Source of the DNA: Doryteuthis pealeii
Taxonomy: Eukaryota; Mollusca; Cephalopoda; Myopsida; Loliginidae
Reading direction: 5' to 3'
DNA: 64,000 bases
NCBI GenBank assembly: GCA_023376005.1
Contig: CM042181.1
Coordinates: 1,901,133-1,965,132 of the forward strand
The notes under the pieces were generated by a model, which was not told where the DNA came from, did no database searches, and was given only the letters and a program-made list of their open reading frames with translations. Of this stretch, positions 8,850-18,804 are shown one piece after another. Numbering within the stretch: position 1 is the first letter of the stretch; every line of letters starts with the position of its first letter. The position numbers were made by a program, and so were the translations under genes.

Positions 8850-9224
8850 TTTATATCGTTTTTGTTTAATATACAAGTTCTTCCTCTACAGTAAAACCAA
8901 ACGTTAATAATTAAAAGACTTAAAAATATAGATAGGTATATGAAATCGTGAAAAGTTAAAACTGTAAAACAACAACTGCTTAATAGGTAGCGTAAAACAT
9001 ACTGTTTAAAAGCTGACAATACAGTAAAAATAACTTCGAAAACTGAAACGTTGTCAGTCCCTAATTTCTATGATTCCATCCATGAGGAATAAAAATATAT
9101 TAATATATAAAAACGGTACTTTAAAAATATATATGGTTTACTTTTATAAGTTTTTATTACTTAAATAAAGAAAAGAAAAGCATTGGGTGTAACCAAAATT
9201 AAATATGAAATTTCGTCATGCAGA
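8850..9224 (-). other. Likely 5' UTR/upstream region of gene A1
   Basis: Unique-looking AT-rich sequence directly 5' of the A1 start. Its first ~80 bases resemble the corresponding part of B1 (shared TTTAATATAC and run of AAAAATATA), supporting common descent of the promoters. No TATA box or initiator can be assigned. Confidence 0.4.
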
Positions 9225-9500
9225 TTCCTGCTTGCATAGTTTGAAAGCTACACTTCCACGCTGTCGGAAGTTCGATCCCTACTGGCGGCTGTTCAATCCA
9301 GATTAGTTTTATTTTATTTATCTGCATGTCTTTAAATGAAGGTTGATAAATTGTACTGTTTATAATTTTCGAACTGTTGTCCTCGTATTTATTGTTATAT
9401 GCACATAATTTCGGCTATTGTGCCATAGGGCTTAATCGGGAGTGTTGAAAGCTATACCCCATGCAATCGTAAGTTCGATCCTTACTGACGGCTATCAAAT
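9225..9500 (+). repeat. Two tRNA-like sequences
   Basis: Two related segments each carry a box-B-like AGTTCGATCC: one at about 9270 in GGAAGTTCGATCCCTACTGG, the other at about 9470 with a perfect T-arm GTAAG-TTCGATC-CTTAC. The D and anticodon arms are only partly formed, so these are tRNA-derived SINE pieces or relics rather than functional tRNAs. Duplicates are at 47640-47910. Confidence 0.4.
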
Positions 9501-9602
9501 TCAGGTGAGATTTTCTTTCTCGCATTACTTCACATTGTGATATCGTATATAACCTCTGAATAATTTGGTCTAGATTAGAATGAAAAATAAATAACCCAGA
9601 TT

Positions 9603-9990
9603 TTTTATATTATTATTATTATTATTATTATTATTATCATTATTATTATTATTCATTATTATTAATTATTCATTATCATTATTATTATTATTATTCATTA
9701 TTATTAATTATTCATTATTATTATTATTATTATTATTTATTATTATTATTCATTATTATTAATTATTCATTATTATTATTATCATTATTTATTATTATTA
9801 ATTATTCATTATCATTATTTTTTATTCATTATTTATTATTATTATTATCGTTATTTATTATTATTTATTATTATTAATTATTCATTATTATTATTATTAA
9901 TGTTATTATTATCATTATTTATTATTATTAATTCTTCATTATTATTATTTATTATCATTATTATTTATTATTATCATTATTTTTTATTCA

Positions 9991-10039
<49 letters not shown>

Positions 10040-10095
10040 TTTATTGTTATTTATTATTATTATTTAATATTTTTATTATTATTTTTATTATTTAA
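9603..10095. repeat. (ATT)n microsatellite, 3' tail of a LINE
   Basis: About 490 bp of nearly pure ATT/ATTC trinucleotides. It abuts the 3' end of the minus-strand LINE fragment that starts at about 10100, so on the element's strand it is an (AAT)n tail, a common LINE terminus that has expanded. The copy in the third unit is shorter (48023-48285). Confidence 0.85.
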
Positions 10096-10099
10096 CTTT

Positions 10100-10575
10100 A
10101 TTCGAGTTTTTCACATACGCCTTAGCCGGTGGCCCACTGGAAGCTTAGTGACAGCAAGTCTCCCCAGGTCTCCAGGACTCTTCTGAGTATTCTAGCTGAT
10201 CTCATTAGTGCTGTAGTCTGGATGGTCTCGATTCTTCCTCTGATGTCCGGTTCATCCAGACACTTTTCGAGGCCCTTGGGGTCCGTTCCAAGGGTACCAA
10301 TTACAAGTGACACAACCTTCACTTTCATGTTCCACAGTTTTCTCAGTTCTCTGGCAAGGTCCAAGTATTTGTCTATCTTTTTGCTTTCTTTCGCTTTCTT
10401 TCACTTTCACTCAGTGGTCGGCCGGGACGGACAAATCCACAAGTTCTGTTCTTCTTGTTAATCAACACTACGTTTGGTCTCCTGGCAGGGATTAGGTGAT
10501 CCGTCTGTACCTCAATGTCTCAGAGAATCTTATGCGTATCACTCTCAAGGACAGATTCAGGTGTGTGCGTGTACC
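10100..10575 (-). pseudogene. LINE 3' fragment, restriction-like endonuclease domain (copy 1)
   Basis: Minus-strand frames give pieces of a LINE carboxy end: HKIL, TDHLIPARRPNVVLINKK, then LARELRKLWNMKVKVVSLVI, RGRIETIQTTALMRSARILR and RVLETWGDLLSLS. The R-P-(D/N)-x(13-14)-D spacing seen in both copies matches the PD-(D/E)XK-type endonuclease of R2/R4/Dong-like LINEs (family knowledge). Here the D is N and the frame is broken. Only the 3' end of an element is present. Confidence 0.7.
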
Positions 10576-10582
10576 ATTTGGT

Positions 10583-11120
10583 TGAATTATTATTATTTAC
10601 TCCTTTTGAGTTTTCACATCAGTGTTAGATGATGATCTTTCACTGGAGTCTGAGTGACAGCAAGTCTCCTCAGGTCTCCAGGACTCTTCTGGGTATTCTG
10701 GCATATTGCAGCAGTGCAGTGTTCTGAATGGTTTCAATACTTCCTCTGATTTCCAAACTTTCCAAACCCTTTTCTAATCCTTTTGGGACGGTTCCAAGTG
10801 CACCAACTATAATTGGTATCACTTTGACTTTCATATTCCATAACTTTTTCAGTTCTCTGGCAAGGTCCAGATATTTGTCAATTTTTTTCATTTTCCTTTA
10901 GCTTCACCCTGTGATCTGCTGGAACTGCAAAATCCACCAGTTGACAAGTTCTTTCTTTTTTGTTTATCAACACTAGGTCTGGTCTTCTTGCTGGGATAAG
11001 GTGGTCCGTTTTTATATCAAAGTCCCAGAGAATTTTATGCGTTTCATTCTCAAGAACAGATTCTGGTTTATGCATATACCATTTTGTTGTATGGTCAAAA
11101 TTTATTTTTTTGCATAATCC
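10583..11120 (-). pseudogene. LINE 3' fragment, restriction-like endonuclease domain (copy 2)
   Basis: A second, better preserved copy of the same LINE end. Reading from 11075: ESVLENETHKILWDFDIKTD, then RRPDLVLINKKERTCQLVDF (P-D and the second D 14 residues apart), ADHRVKLKENEK, and in a shifted frame ELKKLWNMKVKVIPIIVGAL. A short (AAT)n tail lies at 10583-10597. Two 5'-truncated copies in the same orientation suggest repeated insertion or local duplication. Confidence 0.75.
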
Positions 11121-11170
11121 CCAGGGGATCCAGTCGTGTCTAGTTTTGTACTCCCGTTGTGCTAGTTTGC

Positions 11171-11211
<41 letters not shown>
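11171..11211. repeat. (TTA)n microsatellite
   Basis: Trinucleotide run upstream of LINE copy 2, possibly the tail of another 5'-truncated insertion. The equivalent at 49383-49425 has GTT interruptions. Confidence 0.9.
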
Positions 11212-11234
11212 CTAGCATGACCTATGAATCTACT

Positions 11235-12660
11235 ACGGTGCGGTAATTTAATTATTACAACGTTTGATATAGTTTCTTAAGAGCGATTGCAAAATACTAC
11301 AATAACAAGAATTCATTATTGGAATTTCAGTCTCGGAAGACTATAATATAGTTGTTGTGCCCCTGAAGTTGCAGCACTCCTGTGACTCTGAAGTCCAATG
11401 TTTGGAAAACATTCTCGACCACAGATGTCACATTTGAAGGCTGTCCCTGTGTTGTGTACTGAGGTTTTCACGGTACCAAATCAGCATATATGTTGTATAC
11501 CCTTTCTTACTTCTTACTTTTTGTCGAATTTTCTATTCTGGCCGGCTGCTATTCTGATCGTCTTTGGTATTTCTATCATCTATCTTGGTCTGGTCTAGGT
11601 CTCGGATCTCCTAAGGTCGGATCTTTCTTGGGGACTTCGGGTCTGGTTTCTGTTAGGGATTTCTCCTTATCAGAAGCCCTGTGTCATTGTTAGTTTTTAG
11701 GTAATAAACACAAGACTTCGATTTACTTTTGATCTTATTTTATTGTTAATCCCCAACCCAGACATTCTGCACAGTGAGACTTACATCCTACGAGCTCGGC
11801 TTCTAACTTCTAACTGATTGAGTTGCTTACTATCCTTAAACCGGAAGACAGGGTCTTCTATGCCTTCCGGTTCTTACGATTTATCCCTGGAAGGCAAGGT
11901 GAGAATGAGGTCAAGCGCCGTCACTCACTCTCAAGGCCATCAGCTGCACTAATCGCCATTATGTTTCTACACTATCTTATATAAGTATTAGGGATCCAAT
12001 AATTATGCAATAACAAGAATAATAACCTTACTTTAAATCTCTCGTTCCCTCACACTATCTTTTCTCGAAAAAAATCGACTCTAGTGACCAAGGTTTGAGC
12101 TGGCCTACCTGTCGCTGTTGCTTGAAAAAATATATTTCTTCGGTGATCCACTCCTGCCTTGGGTCAGATAACCACGGTGTAACTTTACAGAAACAGGTAA
12201 CAGTCGTTCTATAGAAGAAATCAGAATAAATCTGAAAGGGGGGCAGCCTATTTATAGGTGTTGTTTAACTGCCTCCTCTCCCACCAGCTTCGAACCAGTC
12301 AAACCACCTTTTGTTCACATTTTTCTTCTTTTTATTATGTTCGAAATGGATTAGTGTTATCGCTTTCGTGCGCTCACCCCTTCTTTATCTATCTTTTCCC
12401 TACTGTTTTTTTTTCTTATATTTTTCCAGTGTAGTATGTCCCTTTATAATAAAAATCGAATGGCCCATTATTTAGCTAAGGTAACGACACTCACGAGAAA
12501 TAAGAATTCGCCGGAGAAACAACACCATATAATCAGGATTTACATTATTGCATTTCCTCTTGGACAATTTGGACGGTCTGATTTTTAACAAAGAGGGTGT
12601 TGCAAGATGATAACGGTCGTACAATTAAGGAACACGAGTATTAGTATATATATATATTAT
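11235..12660 (+). repeat. Dispersed repeat family D, interrupted
   Basis: The ends TTATTACAACGTTTGATATA (11250) and AACGGTCGTACAATTAAGG (12610) recur at 27935-28385 and, inverted, at 30140-30580, where the element is only ~450 bp. Here ~660 bp (about 11345-12008) is present that the other units lack. Inside it a minus-strand C2H2-like motif FKCDICGRECFPNIGLQSH is readable, typical of the tail of some LINEs. The other units have a 34-bp sequence in place of that block, so it is not a simple clean insertion. Family class unknown. Confidence 0.6.
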
Positions 12661-12785
12661 GGGGTTAAATCGAACTTAACCGACCCAAATTCCACCATCG
12701 TATATCACCCCGCCGAAAGATTTAAAAAATACCAAAAAAATCAGGGAATTAACCGAATTTAATTAAATTTTCAGTGTTGATATAA

Positions 12786-12955
12786 TATTCTATACATATA
12801 TAAAGGGCAGTTGTGTGAATCTGTATGTCCGGAGGAAACTTCAAAAATAACACAATTAACTACAAAGGATATATATATATATATATATATTAAATATCAC
12901 CAAGACTTGGTTTTTGAGCAAAAATAATAGAGACTTGATTTATATTCGTGAAGAT
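12786..12955 (+). mobile_element. Helitron-like family 2, 5' portion
   Basis: Carries the family 5' end (TATACATATATAAAGGGCAG), the GTATGTCCGGAGGAAACTTC block, (TA)n and CACCAAGACTTGGTTTTTGA, then breaks off at ~12955 into another repeat (GGTGGCCTCATTGGGGGAG). No 3' hairpin or CTAG. Confidence 0.6.
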
Positions 12956-13538
12956 GATTCAAACAGGTGGCCTCATTGGGGGAGTCTTACCCCTATGCAG
13001 AGGTGCATTCTAACGCGCCAGCCGACAGGGCGGTATTAGACACTGGACACTATGTTATACGAATTGTAATAATAAATGAATAATATACTTAATGCTTCAA
13101 GCAAATTATCAAATACTATTAATATTGTAGTGTAAGTCCTAAATTATAATGTACTAACCAGGAGTTTTTTGTACTCCGATCGAAGCGGTGAGAGAGCCGC
13201 TGTGAGTGGATTAAAATAGGCAAATATTTAATAGATAAAAAATTAACTGTAAGGTGTAAAGTGGTACATTACGATAAGATGTGTAAGTTTTCAAAAAGTC
13301 ATTAAAATAAGTATCTTTTATATGCATTCTTATTTAATTTCACTAGTCTTTCTAATTTAATATATTACATTACATTAAAAAGTTAAATACATATGCCCAG
13401 AGGACACATATTCTTGCTAGCAAATGACTCTAGACCACTGGGTCTCACCCTGAGTCAATATAACATTTTTTGGTCCAGGCAAGCAAAAAAATTTTAATTA
13501 TAAAAATACAATAGCATTTGTTAACATTGAATGGCAAA
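12956..13538. repeat. Mosaic of dispersed repeat fragments
   Basis: 12965-13050 matches the repeat at 22020-22115 and 28440-28500 (CAGCCGACAGGGCGGTATT). 13085-13135 matches the left end of the element at 16185 (ATGCTTCAAGCAAATTATCA). 13170-13230 matches 29930-29970 (GAGAGAGCC, GTGAGTGG). No gene. Confidence 0.55.
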
Positions 13539-13748
13539 TCAAAAGGGGGTATCTGTTGAACCATACTCGCCTTGTCTGTTGTTGGTGGCAACTGTAGATC
13601 CCAGATATTGGAAGGTAGTTACCCGAGCTAGAACTTGACCCTCTATCAATATGTTTTGTCCAGTGTCATGTCTCGTAGGATGCCCTATTAAAAAGACCTT
13701 TCTTTCTTTGATTAGGCCTGGTGTAACGTCAAAAACCAAAGTGCTCAT
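13539..13748 (-). pseudogene. LINE reverse-transcriptase fragment (thumb region)
   Basis: The 69-residue minus-strand frame contains QVLARVTTFQYLGSTVATNN, the F-x-Y-L-G-S-x-(I/V) motif found just after the palm domain in many LINE reverse transcriptases. No catalytic motif is included, and the piece is unrelated in phase to the LINE remnant at 15350-15890. Copies at 39380-39560 and 51180-51370 have further indels. Confidence 0.65.
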
Positions 13749-13789
13749 ATACTTTGAAAAGAAAATTACTACTCATGGTTAGTTCATTA

Positions 13790-14240
13790 TAATAGTTTTT
13801 TATTGATCTTAACGGCATATCAACCCGTCTGGGGTTATATCATGCCTAACGGTTAGGAAGTGATACATATCGTCTATTTATACTTTTTAGTAATTGGCTC
13901 TAAAAATGTGTAAACATTATTGGGGATTATGTTGTATGGTATTGATTAGTTTCATGTCTATATTCTATGGTATAATTTTATTTCAAAAAAAAAAAAAAAA
14001 AAAAAAAAATTAAATAGAGAATATCCTCCATGTTGACATTTTCAAACAGATCTTTCATATTGTTTGCTTTAAAATAAGAGTTTCTGATGTGAGCAAAAAA
14101 AAAAACAAAAAAACCTGCATTCCATGAATAAATGTTTAACTGTCAAAAGGTGTTTGACATGTTGCACATTGTGGTTGTTGTTCGATTATATAGAAGTGCG
14201 TTAGTCTTGTATGACCAATGCGTAATTGGGATACAATGAT
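13790..14240 (-). mobile_element. LINE 3' end, family with RNase-H-distal cysteine motif
   Basis: 5'-truncated copy of the LINE seen intact over 635 bp at 26530-27164. It contains the 3' stem-loop (13812-13845, GGCATATCAACCC pairing with GGGGTTATATCATGCC), a poly(A)-like interruption and decayed codons for the C-x-x-C segment. Minus orientation. Related truncated copies are at 21005-21530, 39600-40010, 51410-51840 and 59020-59560. Confidence 0.65.
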
Positions 14241-14575
14241 AATTATAATTGAGTAGAAGGACTTTGATTACAATAATAATATAACTTTATTTGAATAGAA
14301 TGAGTTCTGATGTGAATCGATAGTGAACTTTAAAAAATTCCATCATATCGGTAAGGTTATATTCTTAATCTGAACGTTTCTTCGCGTCACGGTACGGTTA
14401 GAAAAAAAATTAAAGAAAAAAGTTCTTAAGCGTATTTGCTTTTTAGAGAAAATTAAATTAACTTTAAGTAAAATTGAATAAATAGAGTGTAGCGATTTTA
14501 ACTTTAAGTGAAAACAGTTAAATCAAATTACAAGTTAAAAAAAAAAAAATGTCCAAGATTGCCAAATGATTTTTT

Positions 14576-14817
14576 GGACCATATGACCTAAAGCACACCT
14601 TTTGCGATCTCGATTCGTGGGGACATCGTTTCCTTTTATACCGTCAAAATCCAGGTAATTGTTAACAGACGAATTTTAGATTTTTTTTTTAATTATAAAA
14701 CTAACCCCTAACCTTTATCCCAACCGCTAACAAACAACCGGATGTTAACGGTGTAAATGGGAGAAGTGTCCTTGTGAGTAGAGATCGCGGAAGGGGTGCC
14801 TAAATGTCATATGGTCC
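14576..14817. mobile_element. MITE, GGACC family (copy 1)
   Basis: Terminal inverted repeats of ~75 bp: GGACCATATGACCTAAAGCA at the left and GGGGTGCCTAAATGTCATAT then GGTCC at the right. TTTTGCGATCTCGATTC is mirrored by GAGTAGAGATCGCGGAAGG, and TACCGTCAAAATCC by GGATGTTAACGGTGTAAA. The centre is ~100 bp with ACCCCTAACCTTTATCCC. No open frame. Second copy at 17187-17391; duplicates at 52156-52400 and 55398-55610. Confidence 0.75.
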
Positions 14818-14838
14818 TGATTTTTTTAGTAGTGAATT

Positions 14839-14989
14839 TCAGGACAATTTTTTTTTGTTTTTACTTTTACAACACAAATTGGACAAATGATGGTTTCGTC
14901 TGGTTTGTTTGATTTTACGGCATGTCAACCCTTGTTGGGATATTTTATGCTGAAAATATTTTGTCACGTTTGATAGGTATGCAAATTTG

Positions 14990-15033
<44 letters not shown>

Positions 15034-15230
15034 CAAAACTAATTTTTCTGTTTAATTAATCGAAAATGTGTTTACAAAAGCAGAGTTAAAAAATTGAGTA
15101 CCCAACAAGAATGGATTAATAAAAAACGTCTTCGGCTTAAAATAACCCAACAAGGGTTGACTTGCTTTAAAATTCAACCAAGCAGTAAGCTATCATTTGA
15201 TTTTATTAATACTCTTAAACGTGGCAAAAA
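14839..15230. repeat. Inverted pair of LINE 3' ends around a poly(A) run
   Basis: The stem-loop sequence GGCATGTCAACCC/GGGATATTTTATGC at 14919-14950 reappears inverted at ~15125-15165 (CTTAAAATAACCCAACAAGG), with 40-odd A at 14990-15030 between. Two LINE 3' ends have landed in opposite orientation. Duplicate at 52490-52790. Confidence 0.6.
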
Positions 15231-15349
15231 TAAATAAAAAATGAATAAGGGGCCCTTCCAATAAATCGGCTGGTCTCATAGGAGGAATCAGATTTTCTTT
15301 TATAAATGAAAAGAAATTAGGGTTGCATCGTAAATTAAAAACCGTGGAC

Positions 15350-15890
15350 CCTCTAGTGGCTTGTTAGTCAAATTCTGGACTTGCAGATGCGGTCACACAC
15401 ATTGCAAGGGAAATTCCCATCTGGATTTGATGGTTCATGACGACGAAGACATCTGCAGCCCTGTTAATTTCGATATTGAGCCGCTTAGCACCTGTGTGTC
15501 AGGTCACTCCCTTTCTGTTCGAGGCTAGATCTTCCACGCTTGAAGGTGTGATGGTGTATTATTTCAGCGTTGAGTGAATAGGGCCTTTGAACGGCTTTTG
15601 AGGGCCTCTCTGCGAGTTCACCGTAAAGTATTTTACGGGGAACTCAGTCAGTAGGCATGCGGATGGTGTGATACAACTATCGCAGTTGGCATTGCGATAG
15701 GATGGTCTCAATTGGGTCAATGCGTGCTCTGCTTCTAATTTCTAAGTGGGGGATTTTATGCCAACATTTTACGCCCAGTATGCGTTGGAGGCAGTTGATG
15801 TGAAATGACTCCAGTTTTTTTCCTGTCTTAGAATCTATAGCTCTAGCATCTATATAATAGTTTTTCAACCGGTGAGCCACGGCATACTAG
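15350..15890 (-). pseudogene. LINE C-terminal fragment with zinc-finger tail
   Basis: From 15880 down, KLESFHINCLQRILGVKCWH and IDPIETILSQCQLR match the post-RT region of LINE polyproteins (K-L-E-x-F-H-x-x-C-L-x-x-I-L-G). Further on, in broken frames, DGNFPCNVCDRICKSRI is a C2H2-like finger of the kind that ends such proteins. Several stops. Copies at 41150-41640 and 52975-53500. Confidence 0.65.
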
Positions 15891-16009
15891 TGAACCGTGA
15901 AGCTTCCGTAGGGTATGCCGTGAGTGTTGAGGACGGTTGATCATCCTCATATTCTTATTCTATTACTTTAATATTTTTGTTTTAATTCAATATTTTTATA
16001 TACATTTTT

Positions 16010-16170
16010 GAAGGCAATTACAATGCGTATATCGTATAAAATTCGATAATTATGGTGTGGAACACCGTACACCTGTTTCAACTTTATTAGGTCTCATCAG
16101 CAGTGTATAGGTCATGATTATTTCCAATAATTATCGAATTTTATACGATATACGCATTGTAATTGCCTTC
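16010..16170. repeat. 44-bp perfect inverted repeat enclosing a hammerhead-like sequence
   Basis: The left arm 16010-16053 (starts GAAGGCAATTACAATGCG) is the exact reverse complement of 16127-16170. The 73-base loop holds the hammerhead relic described separately. In the duplicate only the right arm survives (54361-54404), because the left side was replaced together with the insertion of the 53611-54229 element. Origin unknown; Penelope-like elements and retrozymes are known carriers of hammerheads in animals. Confidence 0.85.
16050..16115 (-). ncRNA. Decayed hammerhead ribozyme
   Basis: Minus strand: CTGATGA (16100-16094), GAAA (16079-16076) and GTA cleavage triplet (16070-16068) are all conserved. 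Inner stem I pairs ACACTG with CGGTGT exactly. Stem II GACC/AGTT has one C-A mismatch, stem III is CAGGTG instead of the palindromic CAGCTG, and the outer part of stem I barely pairs. The core is intact but the helices are weakened compared with 54280-54345, so activity is doubtful. Confidence 0.65.
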
Positions 16171-16184
16171 AAGAATATAAATAA

Positions 16185-16790
16185 TATACCTAATGCTTCA
16201 AAAGCAAATTATCAAATACTATTAATATTTTTTTTATGCAACACTTGTAGCATTTTTCAATATCCAATTGATTTTAAAATGTAAATGATAAAATAATTAT
16301 GTTTATATACTGATGGTGTACCTCGATCAATTTGCTGCCCAGCTCACTGTGACGGGAGATGAAAAAGGTTGAAAGATTGGCCTATATGATTGTCCCTACC
16401 GTATTGCTCTTAAACCAAACCCCCACCCCTTTTTATCATAGAACGTTAAATGGCGATGACTTAACGTCTTAGAGTCACCATCATTTGATATTTCAAATAT
16501 TTGAAAAAAAAAGAATCATCACGTGGGGTTGGCATTTAAATCTAATCTTATAAACTAACAGAATTTATTTTTTAAGCATCTCGAGCAAGACTACAGTCTA
16601 GGCGATTTTATTTTTCAAAATCAAATCTGCGCCCTTAATGTCATAGCCAGGAAACTTCAATATCTTTTTGTTTTTTAAATTAAAAAAAAATGTATTTCTA
16701 TTGTAGACACCATGTGTATGTAATATATGTAATATATATTTATAAATTTATAAAAGAGTTTTATAATTTGCTTGAAGCATTGTGTATATA
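16185..16790. mobile_element. ~600-bp element with ~25-bp terminal inverted repeats
   Basis: The left end (TAATGCTTCAAAAGCAAATT) is the inverted form of the right end (ATTTGCTTGAAGCATTGTG). Interior AT-rich, without coding frame. The left-end sequence also occurs alone at 13092 and 50720. Duplicate at 54408-55012. Confidence 0.5.
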
Positions 16791-16989
16791 TTGGTTAGGA
16801 GGTTGATTTTGAAGGCTATCACAATTCAGGTGTAAAGAAAAAAAATAATAATACGGTAACAATGGTGTTGTTTGTTAACCTGTAATTTAATAATAAATTA
16901 CAGGTTAACGAACAACACCATTGTTACCGTATTATTTTTTTTCTTTACACCTGCATTGTGATAGCCTTCAAAATCAACCTCCTAACCAA
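16791..16989. repeat. 199-bp near-perfect palindrome (foldback)
   Basis: Arms of ~97 bp run from TTGGTTAGGAGGTTGATTTT to its reverse complement at 16989, around a 4-base loop (ATAA at 16890-16893, inside TGTAATTTA/TAAATTACA). Mismatches are few (for example AATTCAGG opposite CCTGCATT). TA-rich on both sides. The duplicate is at 55018-55209. Such an arm pair would make a long dsRNA hairpin if transcribed. Confidence 0.9.
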
Positions 16990-17186
16990 TATATATATAT
17001 ATATATATATTAGTAAAAAGACACTTGTTGATAGATTGAACAAGTATTACCCGTTACATTCTGCAGGGACATTAAATGTTCTAAAATAAAATGCTGTTAC
17101 GATAATACTAGTAAGAGAAAAATACTTAACAGTAATTAGAGATTACTCCACCCACTAAAAATGTCACTAAATCTTTTGGACCTTAT

Positions 17187-17391
17187 GAAATTTAGGCACC
17201 CCTTTTGCGATCTCGATTCATAAGGACATTTTTCTTTTCATTTACACCGTCAAAATCCGGTTGTTTGTTAACAGACGATTTTTAGTTCTTTTTAAAATTA
17301 TAAACCTAACAAACAACGTGTGTAAATGAAAAAAATGTCCTTATGAATCGAGATCGCAAAAGGGGTGCCTAAAGGTCATTGGGTCCATTTT
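17187..17391. mobile_element. MITE, GGACC family (copy 2)
   Basis: Ends GGACCTTATGAAATTTAGGC and GCCTAAAGGTCATTGGGTCC. GCGATCTCGATTCATAAGG is mirrored exactly by CCTTATGAATCGAGATCGC. The centre is shorter (~70 bp) than in the copy at 14576. Confidence 0.75.
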
Positions 17392-17780
17392 TTTTTTCGA
17401 ACATATCTTTGAAGACAAAATTTAACAAATTCAAAAAGAATTCAACCATTGAATTTAAATAATAATTTCTATTTGTATTGTTTTATCATTTAGGTTAATT
17501 TCATCTTTTAAAAACACTGAAGTTATGAATTCAACTAAACCCACTCTTTAATTAATAGTATAATAACGAGATGATGCAGAAGATTTAGCACGGACAGCAA
17601 GAATCTCTGACCATTCTTAGAGAATTTTCCGGGAGTATTAGAAGGTTTATAGAACGGGAACGATTATAGAAAGAAAGCTTCAGTCTTTGTTTTATTCGTG
17701 GGATCTGTGGGATTTCCCGCCGAAACATTAGATTGGGGGTGGGGGTGCTTAATAGTATAATTACGTGGGGATTGTTGGAA
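17392..17780. other. No gene seen
   Basis: AT-rich, no supported feature. The duplicate (55611-55980) differs by small deletions only. Confidence 0.5.
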
Positions 17781-17794
17781 AAGGTTCAAGTAGG

Positions 17795-18335
17795 ATGTAT
17801 GCGTTTCTTTGTAGGGTCCCAAGCCGACGAGTGGGTAAGCGAGTGTGCGTTTTATTTTTTAGGGTATTAAGCCCTCAGGTTGGATGAGTTTGCGTTTTAT
17901 TTGTAGGGTCCCAAGCCAACAGGTTGGATGAGTGTGCATTTTATTTTTAGGGTCCAAAATCCACGAGTAAGAATGTGTGCGTTTTATTTGTAGTGTCCCA
18001 AGCCCACGGGTTTGATGTGTGCATTTTATTTGTAGGGTCATAAGCCCACGGGATAGTGAGTGTACGTTTTATTTGTAAGGTATTAAACCCAAGGGTAATG
18101 GAGTGCGTTTCTTTGTATGGTCCCAAGCTCAGGGGGTTGGTGAGTTTAGTTCTTTTGTAGAATCCCAGGCCCGTGGGTTGGATGATTGCGTGATTTTTGT
18201 AGGTCCCAAACCCACGGGGGGGGGGGGTAGCGAGTGTGCGTTTCTTTGTAGGGTCCCAAGCACACGGGCGAGCGAGTGTGCGTTGAGCGAGTGAGTGAGT
18301 GTTTTTGTTGTTGTGGGGTCCCAAGCCCAGGGGTT
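17795..18335. repeat. ~55-bp minisatellite (GTAGGGTCCCAAGCCCACGGG)
   Basis: About ten diverged units of the form TGCGTTTTATTTGTAGGGTC followed by CCAAGCCCACGGG and a short spacer. A further single unit is at 18698-18735, next to the end of gene B1. Antisense frames through it look proline/threonine rich but have no conserved content. The duplicate (55985-56465) lacks about two units. Confidence 0.85.
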
Positions 18336-18633
18336 TGAGTTCGTGTTCTACTTGCCTTGATGAAATCAATGTAAAAAGAGACTGCTTGTTTACATGTGGG
18401 ACCCTCTTTTACAATGTTTTTGAGCCAGTATTTAATATTGAAGATGTAATATTGTATCAGATGATAAAATGATATGCTTATACACCACCATATGTCTCTT
18501 CAGACCAGAAGTTGACTTACAGACTGTTACAGATTGCACAAGACACATATATACATATACATATATTATGATAACTAAGTAATCCACAGCCTCTTGCCCG
18601 TGCGGTCAAAGGCAGCTGTCAAATATAGGAGAA

Positions 18634-18648
18634 TGTGTGTGTGTGGTG

Positions 18649-18679
<31 letters not shown>

Positions 18680-18695
18680 TGTGTGTGTGTGTGTG
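18634..18695. repeat. (TG)n microsatellite
   Basis: TG run downstream (3') of gene B1 on the gene's strand. Shorter in the duplicate (56747-56775). Confidence 0.95.
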
Positions 18696-18804
18696 TTTGT
18701 AGGGTCCGAAGCCCAGGGGTGTGAGTTTGTGTCCCACTCGCCTTGATGAAATCGTAAAAAGATTGCTTGTGGGACCCTCTTTTACAATGTTTTCGAGCCA
18801 GTAT

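Noticed and set aside
6335..9500. Functional tRNA genes
   Set aside because: Box B is good, but acceptor stems and D or anticodon arms do not close properly, and the sequences are embedded in repeats.
9603..10095. Matrix-attachment region or replication origin in the (ATT)n tract
   Set aside because: Position at the 3' end of a LINE explains it as a tail; nothing specific to an origin is visible.
13539..15890. One continuous LINE on the minus strand from 15890 to 13539
   Set aside because: The order of motifs is wrong (the post-RT segment would precede the F-x-Y-L-G-S motif) and a MITE plus other LINE ends lie between; these are separate fragments.
17859..18369. Minus-strand frames rich in T, H and K (for example TLQIKRTH repeats)
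   Set aside because: Pure translation of the ~55-bp minisatellite, with frames changing between units.
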